64,000 nucleotides of DNA from Candidatus Kirkpatrickella diaphorinae (GTDB lineage Bacteria; Pseudomonadota; Alphaproteobacteria; Acetobacterales; Acetobacteraceae): contig NZ_CP107052.1 of assembly GCF_025736875.1 (NCBI RefSeq), forward strand, positions 1,166,001 to 1,230,000, read 5' to 3'. Under the pieces are notes generated by a model that ran no database searches, had not been told where the DNA came from, and worked only from the letters and a program-made list of their open reading frames with translations. A program made the position numbers and the translations under genes. Each line of letters opens with the position of its first letter. The first letter of the stretch is position 1. Positions 1 through 8,957 of this stretch are shown piece after piece.

Positions 1-3000
1 ACGGCGCACCCATCTGTCCACCTTGCGGCGGGGTGCTCGACACCATGCCATCCCGGCGCATCATCGGTGAAATGATGTGTGACCTCCATGATGTGCTGCG
101 GCCCGATCAGATGCACCGCCCCCACCAGCACCCCCAGCACACGCCGATCATCCACATAAGGACCAATCACATCACACGGACGGCTCGCACGGCTGGCAAG
201 GCACACCGCATCCACATCCTTCGGCAGATTGAAAACATAGCCCCCCTCCCGATGCGAGACAGGCCACAGCGCCATACCATTGGGCAGAAGCAGGTGGAAA
301 TCCGCATCCATCGTCACGCCCGCCCCCGCACGTGCCGCCGCCGGCAATGCCACAAGCCGCTCACGGCATACATCAAGCCCGGCAAGGCGCGCACATACAG
401 GCTCAACCTGCTCACGCGTCACAAAAAGCGGGGCCGCAAGCGCCGACACTGTCTTCGGACGCAGGCCCACAACGCCATGCCCCGCGCTGAAACGCGCCCG
501 GTTGCCCGTATCCAGATATGTCTCCACAGCCAGGCCCGCCGCACTGACAATCGCGTGCTTCTCCGTCTCAAAATGATGAAAACGGTATGTTGGCAGCTCA
601 CGCTCATAGGCAATGCTGCCCCCATTGACGAGCATACGCACAGGGATCAGCCCGCCATCCACAAAAACGCAATGTTCCGACGTCACCAGAACATCCTCAA
701 ACGGCGCACCCGGGCCGAAAGCATCCTTGACGATGCGCACAGCGTAGCCCGCAAGGTCACCGGGGACATCCGCCCGGCACGTCACGTCGCCCTCACCCAC
801 CCAGCGCACGGGTGCGGCCACTTCCGCGCCGTCCTCATAGGTGATGACAAGGTCGCCAGGCGCCAGTTCTTCAACCGGGCGCCAGCCTTGAGGCGTCTTG
901 ATCCGCGTGCCAGACAAAAAGCATGTCTCAATGTTCGTGCCGCCATGTCCGTCCGGATTTACCGTGAGATCCTGCCCATCCTTAAGGTTTTTCCCGGAAA
1001 CATGATCAAATATGAGTTCATGCAGCCCACTTGACCTGGCATTGGCGGATTTTGAGGCGGTTTCATAAAGTATATGGATTTTGCCCGCTTCATAATAAGC
1101 CCGCTTGACCGTCATACCTTCCTGTTTGAGGCCCTCGACATCGAGCTTAACCCCATCGCCGAAATTCTCGATTTTGACCTTGATGTGAGTCACGGTTTGC
1201 TCGGAGGATAGCTCCCCCTTAAAATTGATCGAACAACCCGCCTGTGAAGCTTCATCGCTGACAGTGACCGTGGCGGTCGCGCTTGAACCATCCTCGAAGG
1301 AAACCTGCGCTCCGGCGTCGAGCAGGATTTTGGGCGTGATATTGACGTTTTTTGAGACCCATAACGTCACGCCCGATTGGAGGTGAATCACACCATTATC
1401 GGCATCCCCTCCAACATCTGACGTGAGTTTGACAACACCTTTGCCTGAAAGGGTCAGGACGCCGCTCACCTTCAGCCCTTTTCCGAAGGTCAGCTCGGCT
1501 GAAGATGCGCCGAGGTCAATCGTGCCACCTTTATCGGTGACTTCCCAATGACCCTGGGGACTGAACGTACCGGCCTGTTTGATGATCAGCTTGCCGCCAT
1601 CCAGCTTCACCGTCACATTTGACCCGACAGAAAAAGACGTGCCGTCAAAAGTGAGCGCGCCCGAAATCTCCGTCGTGCCGCCAGTGAGGTCGAGCGCTTT
1701 GATGGTGACCTTGTCTGTGATTTTCAGCGTGCCGGCTTGCTGCGTTAGCTTGTCGAGCGTCCCGCCTGTGAGGCTGACCGTGCCGGAATTGCCGGTTTGC
1801 AGGGTCAGGCCCGTCATGTCCGCGCCGAATGCGCTATCGGCAGAACTATTGACCGTCACCGCGCCAAGCGTGCCACTCGCGAGATTGACCCTGCCTGCGC
1901 CTGAGATGGCCAGCACATCATTTGTGTAGGTGATGGTTTTAACGGTCAGGGCGCCACCGCTGACGGTGAGTTTTATCTTGATGACAAGGCTATCGAAGCT
2001 CAGCGAACCGCCTTTCACCTCAAGTGTCGAGATCGTGATCGTATTGTTACCGCCGACAGTGCCCCCATTGACGGTAAGACGTGTCACAGAGGCGTTTTTC
2101 GCTGTGAATTTGAGTGTGCCGGCCGTGACCGTGATGGTCGTTAAATAGGCGTCCGTCAGGGTGGTGACGCCCGAATTCCCTGCTGTCAGGGCGAGGGTCG
2201 AGAAAGATGCGCCAATAATGTTGTCTGACGCGCTGGATATGGTGACGTCCCCGAGATCACCGCGATCGATCTGCGCGGCGCCCTTTCCCGAGATTTTCAA
2301 TGTGCCGTTGCATTGCAGCGTTTCCGCCTTGAAGGACCCGGCGCTGACCAAAGCGTCCCCTGAAACTTTGACCCACGATGCGTTGAATGTCCCACCATTC
2401 TGGGTGAATTGATCAATCGTAAGCTCGTTGGCGTAGGAGGTGCCGGATGTCGCCTTGAATGTGCCGCCATTGATTGTAAGGGATTTCAAGTGATCCCCTG
2501 TGTCACACGATACCTTGCCATCATCCATTGTCAGAGGCGCATTGAGCGTGACGGACTTGCCGAGTTCCAGCACACCATCACGATTGACGACCTTGATTTT
2601 CCCTAAATTCTTCGGGTCTGTGATCTTTGCATTGTCGGCTAAAGTCAGCGTGCCGGAGACGTCGTCCCCGCCACCCAGTTTAAGCGTGCCATTCAGGCTG
2701 ATTGTCCCACTGAACTTTGCTTCGACGCCATATAGTGGCTGCTTATTCACCAGGGTTTTATTGCCGACCGCAGTCGATTTACCACCGATACCAAGATTGT
2801 AAAAAGGATTATAACCGAGTGTCAGATTACCAATCGTCGCACCGTCGGAGCATCGGACTTCCGATTTGTGCCAGTCATAATCCCTGTAATTTCCGAAAAC
2901 GGCCATTTCACCCGTCCCGGTGAAACCGTGTCCCCCGAAATTGAGGAAGTTCGAGACAGCCATGTGCGTCCCGGCAGAGAGGATAAAGCTGTGATAACCG

Positions 3001-3872
3001 GTATTGAGGGAGCAGACATTCCACCCGATGACGAAATCACCGGTAAAGGTCGTCCGCTCACCCACAGTGAGCCCTGTATAGGAGTCGAGGACGATGATCC
3101 CTGAACCTTCCGTTTTAATGGTGGTGTCGTCACCGCAGTTGATTTGACCGCCCGTAAAAACCTGAGCCCAGAGATAGGTCGTCAGGGAATAACCGTTTCT
3201 ATACGTGACGTCGGCAAGATGAGGACGATACCCGGCTGCGGAAAATAAAAAATTGGCCGCTTCACCCGTGTAACAGTAAGTAGAATGCGCTGCCATCTGG
3301 AGATCAAACTTGGCAGAGAAAGCATTCGTTACAGTCAGCATCATTTTTGCATCGATTGAAATGCCGAGACTGCCCGCCGGATTGACGATTTGCCCACTGA
3401 TTTTACCGGAACTATGGAAGTGAATCCCCGAAACACCGGAAATGCCGATCGCCAGGATGGGGCACGCGATTTCGGTATTTTCATAGGCGTCCCACTCAAT
3501 GGCATTCGGGATAACCAGACATTGAAGATTTGATTCTTTATCATATTCGACGGGAATTACTTTATTAATTTCTTTGAATAGATAAGGTAATACTCTCGAT
3601 TTGAATTCTTCGTTGAAATAACTCAGGGTCCAAAAAATGGGTCCGCCGATATAAACGCGTGTCTCAAACTTGTTGGGACGACCCCATTGGTCAAACTTCC
3701 ACTCAACAGCATTGAAATTTGTCGAGCGTTGCGCTGCGACACCTACAGCGCTCAAGCGGTATTTCTTAAGCTGCTCATCCATTGCCGCGGATGGGTCGAG
3801 ACGTTTCTCCTCCCTGTCTCTCAGATATTTTCGTGCTGTTGCCGGTATGTTGTCAGTCTTGTTCTGCGTCAC
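1..3872 (-). CDS. Hint-domain adhesin-like secreted protein (C-terminus outside window)
   Basis: One frame stays open on the minus strand from a GTG at 3872 to the window edge, about 1290 codons without a stop. The GTG follows a GGGAG Shine-Dalgarno and matches the start of the paralogue at 12138. The first 250 or so residues are not shared with the paralogue. Then come many short Gly/Thr/Val-rich beta-strand repeats typical of a beta-helix passenger. Near the end is a Hint_2-type domain beginning CFLSGTRI, with SEHCV and the YRFHHFETEKHAI block. Hint domains are self-processing; in these proteins they probably cleave or anchor the passenger, but the function is not established. No normal signal peptide is obvious after the start. 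Paralogous to 9740-12138 but intact where that copy is frameshifted. Confidence 0.8.
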   Translation of the reverse strand, partial: MTQNKTDNIPATARKYLRDREEKRLDPSAAMDEQLKKYRLSAVGVAAQRSTNFNAVEWKFDQWGRPNKFETRVYIGGPIFWTLSYFNEEFKSRVLPYLFKEINKVIPVEYDKESNLQCLVIPNAIEWDAYENTEIACPILAIGISGVSGIHFHSSGKISGQIVNPAGSLGISIDAKMMLTVTNAFSAKFDLQMAAHSTYCYTGEAANFLFSAAGYRPHLADVTYRNGYSLTTYLWAQVFTGGQINCGDDTTIKTEGSGIIVLDSYTGLTVGERTTFTGDFVIGWNVCSLNTGYHSFILSAGTHMAVSNFLNFGGHGFTGTGEMAVFGNYRDYDWHKSEVRCSDGATIGNLTLGYNPFYNLGIGGKSTAVGNKTLVNKQPLYGVEAKFSGTISLNGTLKLGGGDDVSGTLTLADNAKITDPKNLGKIKVVNRDGVLELGKSVTLNAPLTMDDGKVSCDTGDHLKSLTINGGTFKATSGTSYANELTIDQFTQNGGTFNASWVKVSGDALVSAGSFKAETLQCNGTLKISGKGAAQIDRGDLGDVTISSASDNIIGASFSTLALTAGNSGVTTLTDAYLTTITVTAGTLKFTAKNASVTRLTVNGGTVGGNNTITISTLEVKGGSLSFDSLVIKIKLTVSGGALTVKTITYTNDVLAISGAGRVNLASGTLGAVTVNSSADSAFGADMTGLTLQTGNSGTVSLTGGTLDKLTQQAGTLKITDKVTIKALDLTGGTTEISGALTFDGTSFSVGSNVTVKLDGGKLIIKQAGTFSPQGHWEVTDKGGTIDLGASSAELTFGKGLKVSGVLTLSGKGVVKLTSDVGGDADNGVIHLQSGVTLWVSKNVNITPKILLDAGAQVSFEDGSSATATVTVSDEASQAGCSINFKGELSSEQTVTHIKVKIENFGDGVKLDVEGLKQEGMTVKRAYYEAGKIHILYETASKSANARSSGLHELIFDHVSGKNLKDGQDLTVNPDGHGGTNIETCFLSGTRIKTPQGWRPVEELAPGDLVITYEDGAEVAAPVRWVGEGDVTCRADVPGDLAGYAVRIVKDAFGPGAPFEDVLVTSEHCVFVDGGLIPVRMLVNGGSIAYERELPTYRFHHFETEKHAIVSAAGLAVETYLDTGNRARFSAGHGVVGLRPKTVSALAAPLFVTREQVEPVCARLAGLDVCRERLVALPAAARAGAGVTMDADFHLLLPNGMALWPVSHREGGYVFNLPKDVDAVCLASRASRPCDVIGPYVDDRRVLGVLVGAVHLIGPQHIMEVTHHFTDDAPGWHGVEHPAARWTDGCA

Positions 3873-4514
3873 TTCACGATCTCCCTGAATCAGCGCGACG
3901 CCGACCGAATGATGTGAAGCGCCCGGACAGAAGTCACATGGCCGGATCGGACAATTGCGAAGGGAGAAGATCGCAATTGCGCGCCTCACCTGGCGTCGCG
4001 TCACCCAAATTTTCTGGGCCTATTAGATTCATGGTAAAAAAAGTTACAGTAAGTTTTGTTAAAAACTGATTCATCTTTTGGTAACGAAATGACATTTTCG
4101 CGCTTTGTGATTGATATTAACAGATAGTTTCCGCAATTCCTGGAATTTGAAAACTGTTTTACTTTTATTATTGGCGCATGATACCGTTTACTTTTACGGT
4201 TATGAAAGCTTCATGCAAAACAATATCGAGATCAGACGGTCGATTTGGGCCGATCAGGCGCCATTATCCAATCGATGAGCAAAGTGAGACTGTATTTTCG
4301 GGATGGCGCGTTCCGCTTGGCAGGATCGCCTGTTCGCAGACAGGACCTGAAATATTCGCGCCCCTCGCAAGACGATGATTCGCATTTATAGAGTCATCTA
4401 TGGCGGGCGGGATAAATGATATCGTCACATGCAGAGACGCATTGCTGACGAGAAGCTCGTCACAATACGTCGCATTGTCCCCCAGGGCCGTCATGGCGGG
4501 CGAGCGCTGTCAGG
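3873..4514. other. Intergenic, upstream of Hint gene 1
   Basis: No convincing gene. It holds the upstream element shared with the second Hint gene (4046-4064) and otherwise AT-rich DNA, so the Hint promoter probably lies here. Confidence 0.5.
4046..4064 (-). promoter_or_regulatory. Conserved element upstream of both Hint genes
   Basis: The 19-mer ACAGTAAGTTTTGTTAAAA (plus-strand reading) occurs here and at 12311-12329, each about 170-180 bp before a Hint-gene GTG start. Surrounding bases are also partly conserved (a TGATT block follows). The flanks have otherwise diverged, so this looks like a retained promoter or operator and not just recent duplication. No regulator is known. Confidence 0.4.
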
Positions 4515-4937
4515 TCAGGAATGCGCGAGCACCTTGGCCGCCGGTTCTTCGGCGCCCGCACCGTCGTGATCCGCAACTGGCGATGATGCAATGAATTCGA
4601 TGAAACGCGAACATTGTTCCGCGGCGGTCGCGCGATCACTTTCGGACCGGATCTCTTCGAATTTCGGTCGTAAATGGTTGGAGATGAACGTCCTCTTCTC
4701 ACTCTCCCAACCGGTGGCGGCGGTTGAATAAGGGAGGCCGTCACGCGAGGTCTGTTCCCTGCGCATTCTCAAATGTTGCGCCTGGCTTTCAATATCTCTG
4801 AAACATTCCCGAGTGAGCCGGATGAGCCTCCTTGTTTCGCCGCGTCGTCTGAAAATCTGCAACATGCGCAGGAAAATAAGGATAAGCGCCAAAGCGGATA
4901 CGAGGGAGATCATAAGGTAAATTTGATGCGGTCCCAT
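4515..4937 (-). CDS. Small membrane-anchored protein, unknown function
   Basis: A protein of about 140 residues with one strong N-terminal transmembrane segment (YLMISLVSALALILIFL) followed by an Arg-rich stretch and a soluble, charged, probably helical domain, so the bulk is likely cytoplasmic. ATG at 4937 is chosen; an in-frame GTG at 4952 is an alternative and neither has a clear ribosome binding site. It lies downstream of the DUF2235 lipase-like gene on the same strand, separated by about 400 bp and a hairpin. An immunity role for that protein is conceivable but unsupported. Family not recognised. Confidence 0.55.
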   Translation of the reverse strand: MGPHQIYLMISLVSALALILIFLRMLQIFRRRGETRRLIRLTRECFRDIESQAQHLRMRREQTSRDGLPYSTAATGWESEKRTFISNHLRPKFEEIRSESDRATAAEQCSRFIEFIASSPVADHDGAGAEEPAAKVLAHS

Positions 4938-5348
4938 GGAAATCGGAATCACCCTTGTGTTTTTATATTTTCCTCATGCGATTTCATATCAAGCCACCGT
5001 TGCAACGGGTGGTTGTCCTATCGAAAACTTACGGCTTAGAGACAGGTTTTTCTTTTTGACGCCGTGAATTTCGACAGCATCGCTCTCGCGAAAAGATACG
5101 TTACCTTTATCAAGAAATCGTAAATTTTTATGCTTGGACTCATTTTGTGGCGCGACTTTGCCTGTCAGGCCCTTATAGCGGGCTCCGGCCGCCCCCTCCG
5201 CGCCAAATTCCGTGCCCTGACCGTGCTGGCGGAGTAAGTTCGGCCCGAACGCTCGCTTAGAGCACGTCAATGGCGCTCTCAGGCAATCGTTCGGGTCAAA
5301 CTCAGCTCGTTTTAAACGGACCGCGCCTGAAGTGCGGTCCATCCATCA
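4938..5348. other. Intergenic with stem-loops
   Basis: No gene supported. It contains the terminator hairpin at 5311-5340 and a second potential long hairpin (arms near 5240 and 5290 around CCCGAACG/CGTTCGGG). A reading frame of about 117 codons here runs through both hairpins and does not look like protein. Confidence 0.45.
5311..5340 (-). terminator. Hairpin after DUF2235 gene
   Basis: A 7-bp stem GGACCGC/GCGGTCC lies 9 bp beyond the stop of the DUF2235 gene and is followed on the minus strand by GTTTAAAA. The U-run is short, so termination may be partial. Confidence 0.5.
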
Positions 5349-7166
5349 TTAAGCCGGATCAGTATATACGCTGCCATCCGCATTGAATTCGCGGCGCACA
5401 TTCCCCTCATGCGGGCGATTGATCAGCAACAGATTGAACGTTGCGTCATCAATGATTCCGGTCTTGTCGACAACCAGATCATTCGGGCCCTCATCCCAGA
5501 AAGCGGAGTTATGCACATATTTCGCCCCCAGAGCGGGTGAAATATAATCTACGAGACTCGTCGCCGTGCCGCCAGCCAGCAATTGATCGATCTGTTGCAA
5601 CGCCTGATCATGGAGATCCTGCAGGTCTTCCGGAACGGTCTCGACATCCTCTCCCGGTAGCTTGGCAAAAGCGAGCCCGATTTTCTCAGCGTAGTAACGC
5701 ATCGCCTGGAAAGACACACAATTGAGCCCTGGATAAACAGCCTCGCGCCGCAATTGGACAGCATTCGCGTAAAGCGTGGAGTTGAGAGGCCGATCCCGCA
5801 CCTCCGATGAGACGGAAATCCCGCACGCCTCGTAAATCTTTCCCCAATGCACGACGTCAAGGAGCTTACTCAGATCTTCCGTGGATTTTTTGTAGGAGGA
5901 CGTGTCCTTATTGTCGATTTTGCGCCAGGAGGAACTGTAAAGTATCTGCGTGAGATACATGCGCTCCTCCACCTTCTCATGCATCAGGCCACCAATATCC
6001 TCGTGAACACCGGGAAGCTTCAGCTCCTTCTGGAAAACAGGTGTGACATGGTTGGACGAGAAGTTTTCCCTCACTTCATGACCGGCCGTGATGTGAAATA
6101 CGTCTTCGGCAATCGCGTCATCCATCGAGATATCGACATCGCCGGTTTTACTGTCACCGAAATCAATATCCCCTTGAGAGAGCGCCAGGATGGACGCAAC
6201 CGTGTCATATAATCCGATGAACCGGACTTCCGGCGCGCCGTATTTTGCTGTGTTGAACGCCGAAAGGAGTGTGCGATCCTGCTTCTCGATCCGGTTTGCG
6301 AAATGGCGTGCGGAGGCAGCACCGCGACTGAAACCGAAGATGCAAAGTTTGACACGGTCGAAATCATTTCCGAGATTGGCGAGCACGTCTTTGATCTGCT
6401 GCACAGCATCATCCGTTTTGGCAATGACCCCTGTCTGCGGTCCCACAGGTGGTGACCACCCTGTGCCCATCGTAAACATTGAATCGAGCGCGTCTTTTTT
6501 CGTACCGGCGCCTTCAACGTAGGTTTTCGCCTGATAGGTCTTTTCATCAATTTGACCTTCAGTGAAGCTTCGATAAAGATTCCAGATATTTGACAGACCG
6601 GACACGTAACTGAGCTGCGGCGAATACCGATAGGATTTCGGTATGATACTGTCATTAAACCTCTCGATCAGACTTTCCAGATAATCGCCGATCGAGGTAA
6701 AGGAGTTGAAATATCTCTCGCTATTATAGGCATTACAGCCCGTACCATCGAAGAAAACACCTAGTCTCAAAGTTCTCATCGCTGAATCATCGTAAGACAT
6801 GGTGGACTCAATTTTACAATCCGCAGGATTGAGCAATTGCCCGGACACGTCACCGCTGATTGCAAGCTGGCATCGCCGATCAATTTTCAACGGCCCCACG
6901 AGATGCACTTCTCTACCCAAGGTGATTTTCTGTGAGAAAATCGTCGTCGACTTGCCGACCTCAATGGCCTCGATTTTCAGGTCAACCGTCTGCATTGCGT
7001 TCAGACCGGTGATCTTGACGGTGCAATCCTGATAATCGCGTGCGATTTCATCAGAAAGACCCGTGATTTCCGCCTTGAGTAAGGTTGAAGTGAATTCTTT
7101 AATTTTTCTGATTTCAGGCATTTCACTATCTTTTTTTATTATTTTATGTATATGATTATATTGCAT
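5349..7166 (-). CDS. DUF2235 / Tle1-like alpha/beta hydrolase, putative phospholipase effector
   Basis: 605 residues. The C-terminal two thirds carry hallmarks of the DUF2235 family, which includes T6SS lipase effectors of the Tle1 group: LGVFFDGTGCN near residue 136, the nucleophile elbow GFSRGAASAR (Ser280), GLYDTVAS (Asp321) and AGHEVRENF (His363), a plausible Ser-Asp-His triad. Residues 1-130 form an extra beta-rich domain of unknown role. No signal peptide is seen, as expected for T6SS cargo. No VgrG, PAAR or immunity gene is adjacent, so the secretion route is unknown. ATG at 7166 lacks a ribosome binding site; ATG at 7121 (MPEIRK) is a possible start. Confidence 0.75.
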   Translation of the reverse strand: MQYNHIHKIIKKDSEMPEIRKIKEFTSTLLKAEITGLSDEIARDYQDCTVKITGLNAMQTVDLKIEAIEVGKSTTIFSQKITLGREVHLVGPLKIDRRCQLAISGDVSGQLLNPADCKIESTMSYDDSAMRTLRLGVFFDGTGCNAYNSERYFNSFTSIGDYLESLIERFNDSIIPKSYRYSPQLSYVSGLSNIWNLYRSFTEGQIDEKTYQAKTYVEGAGTKKDALDSMFTMGTGWSPPVGPQTGVIAKTDDAVQQIKDVLANLGNDFDRVKLCIFGFSRGAASARHFANRIEKQDRTLLSAFNTAKYGAPEVRFIGLYDTVASILALSQGDIDFGDSKTGDVDISMDDAIAEDVFHITAGHEVRENFSSNHVTPVFQKELKLPGVHEDIGGLMHEKVEERMYLTQILYSSSWRKIDNKDTSSYKKSTEDLSKLLDVVHWGKIYEACGISVSSEVRDRPLNSTLYANAVQLRREAVYPGLNCVSFQAMRYYAEKIGLAFAKLPGEDVETVPEDLQDLHDQALQQIDQLLAGGTATSLVDYISPALGAKYVHNSAFWDEGPNDLVVDKTGIIDDATFNLLLINRPHEGNVRREFNADGSVYTDPA

Positions 7167-7696
7167 ATTTTCAACAATTGCAACACGTATTTTACGCGAT
7201 GACTGTCGATAAAGTTTTCACTGAGCTGAATTTGATTTATTGTATTGTTGATAATTTTTAAAAATATTTGTTAATCTCCCGTGGTAGACAATCGGGAAAC
7301 CTCGTTTCTCTCAAATAGCTTGTATCTGTCTAAGGCATGTAAAACGCGGCTCTATTTACTTTTGCGTGTCCCGTTTCGCCTTTCTACAATGCCCAAAGCG
7401 CAGGAATTTTTAAACGTGGCTTTTTGAGCGCGTCATTTCAGGCGATCGCGTTGCATTCTGCCGGGTGGGCAATCACTTGCCGCACAACATCCTGACGATA
7501 ATATTCAATTTTACCAGTGCGACATCATCTGGGCATCACGAATCCAAAGGCGTGAAAGCTGGGTCAAAGAGCGCCGACGACAATGATCATTGCGGTGAGC
7601 CCATCCCTCTTTGAACTTGCTGGCGTAGAGCTGATGACGCGTCATCAAAGCAACGTCCCGTTCAGATCCCCGGAAGAAGTCGCCCGTAATGGCCAA
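7167..7696. other. Intergenic between DUF2235 gene and toxin operon
   Basis: Very AT-rich near 7167-7270, which probably contains the promoter of the DUF2235 gene. No protein-coding pattern or RNA was recognised in the rest. Confidence 0.4.
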
Positions 7697-7728
7697 AATA
7701 AAAAAGGCGGAGCATATCGCTCCGCCTC
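7697..7728 (-). terminator. Rho-independent terminator of the AB5-type toxin operon
   Basis: On the minus strand the perfect 8-bp stem GGCGGAGC/GCTCCGCC with a 5-nt loop is followed directly by a run of T. It sits just after the toxin genes and ends that transcript. Confidence 0.85.
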
Positions 7729-7731
7729 ATC

Positions 7732-7815
7732 TCAATCCTCCATATGAGGTTCAAATTGATCTTTCAGTGAAGACAGGGTGACGATATCGCCTCCACCACC
7801 CTGCGCGTCGCACAT
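7732..7815 (-). CDS. Possible 27-residue peptide after toxin B gene
   Basis: A short frame from ATG 7815 to a TGA directly before the terminator hairpin. It is in the same frame as the B-subunit gene and separated from it by one TGA, so it could also be a former C-terminal extension or readthrough product. It has a Gly-rich start (AQGGGGDIV) and an acidic end. No clear ribosome binding site. Confidence 0.25.
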   Translation of the reverse strand: MCDAQGGGGDIVTLSSLKDQFEPHMED

Positions 7816-7833
7816 GTCACCCAGATCACGTCG

Positions 7834-8169
7834 TCAGGACATCCTGTTCAAGCTCATTCCGAGTATGCTGTGATCCTGCGGCAGGAAGCAGAAATCGATC
7901 GTCGTGCCGACAAGTTCCGCCGTACGGACGATGCTGTAAATTGAGTCAAAATTAGGGTCTTTAGTATTCAGGAAAAACGGGTCACGGGCGCTCGTCGTCA
8001 GGATATTGAGGGTGCTCTCCGTTACGAACACGGCGAAGTCCCTCACATGAGAATCTTCCAGGAAGCGTCCGTTGATGTTGTGACAATATTCCCGCAAATA
8101 GGGTCGCGCAAATACCGGTGAGGAGATAAATGTTGCACACAGAAAAGCCGTTATGATTGTTTTTTTCAC
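7834..8169 (-). CDS. AB5-type toxin B subunit, LTB-like (putative)
   Basis: 111 residues with a clear signal peptide (MKKTIITAFLCATFISSPVFA) and a mature part of about 90 residues. The layout resembles E. coli LT/cholera toxin B: Cys29 near the start of the mature chain and Cys94 near the end (compare LTB Cys9 and Cys86), a VTES segment, a predicted helix before the second Cys, then TTIDFCFLPQDHSILGMSLN, which lines up with TKIDKLCVWNNKTPNSIAAISM of LTB. It would form a periplasmic pentamer binding a host glycan. GTG start with an AGGTGG Shine-Dalgarno, 3 bp after the A-subunit stop, so translationally coupled. Similarity is from memory and weak in places, but position and size fit. Confidence 0.65.
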   Translation of the reverse strand: MKKTIITAFLCATFISSPVFARPYLREYCHNINGRFLEDSHVRDFAVFVTESTLNILTTSARDPFFLNTKDPNFDSIYSIVRTAELVGTTIDFCFLPQDHSILGMSLNRMS

Positions 8170-8172
8170 GAT

Positions 8173-8910
8173 TTACCACCTGTTATCTTCAAGTGCGGCC
8201 CAGGTCATCGGGCCAATTTGTTCCCTGAAATGACATGCGTCTTCGTCGGTTTGCGTGCCGCGATGTGAGCACCAGAGTGTGGCCGCCATGCACGCCCCAA
8301 TGACGGGATTACGCCGGGCTTCCCAGACAACCTCACCGGGTAGGGCGTCTGCCGTTCTCTGCGTGTATGGCTGTGTATTGATTTGTGGTTGAAGGCCGGG
8401 ATTGAAATTCGGATTAGGTATAATGGGCGGCGTCGGCGCAGAGCCATGGACGTAAGCTCTCACACCGGAAATTGTATTCGCAGCGATCGCGCCCACCGCA
8501 ATCCATTCAGACTGCCTCTCCGCCATGCCGAGGCCTGTCTGATAACCGGCCACACGAAGGGTCTCGAAAAAATTATACATGTTGTCGCGAGAGGTAATGA
8601 CATAAACATAGGCGGTCCCCTCCATTTGCTCGGCAAGTCGCCGGGCATATTGGCCCGCATATTCAGGGTCCGTCGTGACAGCGACGAAGGCGCTTTCACG
8701 GCGGTGATTGTAACAGCTTGCACCCGTGGAGTGATCCCGGACATTATCGTCGTCACCCCATGATCGAAAGCCATCTCGAAAAATTTCGTCCGGCGGGCGC
8801 GTGTCCACTCTGAAAACCGTGCCCTTATTGGGCACATCATCAGCTACTGCATAAATAGTTTGTAGTGTGAATATCGATAAAATGAAAAGTAATGATAATA
8901 ATAAACGCAT
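8173..8910 (-). CDS. Pertussis/PltA-like ADP-ribosyltransferase toxin A subunit
   Basis: 245 residues with an N-terminal signal peptide (about 1-23). The catalytic domain follows the pertussis toxin S1, PltA and ArtA pattern: FRVDTRPPDEIFRDGF (Arg34 binds NAD), WGDDDNVRDHSTGASC (His60 matches S1 His35), AFVAVTT in place of the STS motif, and RQSEW with catalytic Glu135 in a Q-x-E context, as in S1. Cys66 and Cys207 match the S1 disulphide, and NPVIGACMA resembles S1. The tail CSHRGTQTDEDAC resembles the PltA C-terminus. Predicted to ADP-ribosylate a eukaryotic protein, perhaps a G-alpha subunit. ATG has an AGGA site. First gene of a two-gene operon. Confidence 0.85.
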   Translation of the reverse strand: MRLLLSLLFILSIFTLQTIYAVADDVPNKGTVFRVDTRPPDEIFRDGFRSWGDDDNVRDHSTGASCYNHRRESAFVAVTTDPEYAGQYARRLAEQMEGTAYVYVITSRDNMYNFFETLRVAGYQTGLGMAERQSEWIAVGAIAANTISGVRAYVHGSAPTPPIIPNPNFNPGLQPQINTQPYTQRTADALPGEVVWEARRNPVIGACMAATLWCSHRGTQTDEDACHFREQIGPMTWAALEDNRW

Positions 8911-8930
8911 GAGAGTATCCTGTTATTTTT

Positions 8931-8957
8931 ATAATGACGGGCGTTATCCGTCATTAT
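8931..8957 (-). promoter_or_regulatory. Palindrome upstream of toxin operon
   Basis: Perfect 10-bp inverted repeat ATAATGACGG / CCGTCATTAT with a 7-nt spacer, ending about 20 bp before the toxin A start. An AT-rich stretch reading TATAAA lies at its inner edge on the minus strand and could be a -10 box, so this may be an operator covering the promoter. If transcribed it would be a 5' leader hairpin. Confidence 0.55.

Noticed and set aside
33..1034. Long plus-strand frame rich in Arg/His
   Set aside because: It lies opposite the Hint gene, whose frame and homology are clear; the composition is that of an antisense shadow.
4989..5342. 117-codon minus-strand frame
   Set aside because: Runs through two hairpins, including a terminator, with no homology or ribosome binding site.
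7511..7696. 61-codon minus-strand frame
   Set aside because: Its start lies against the toxin-operon terminator; no ribosome binding site or coding pattern.
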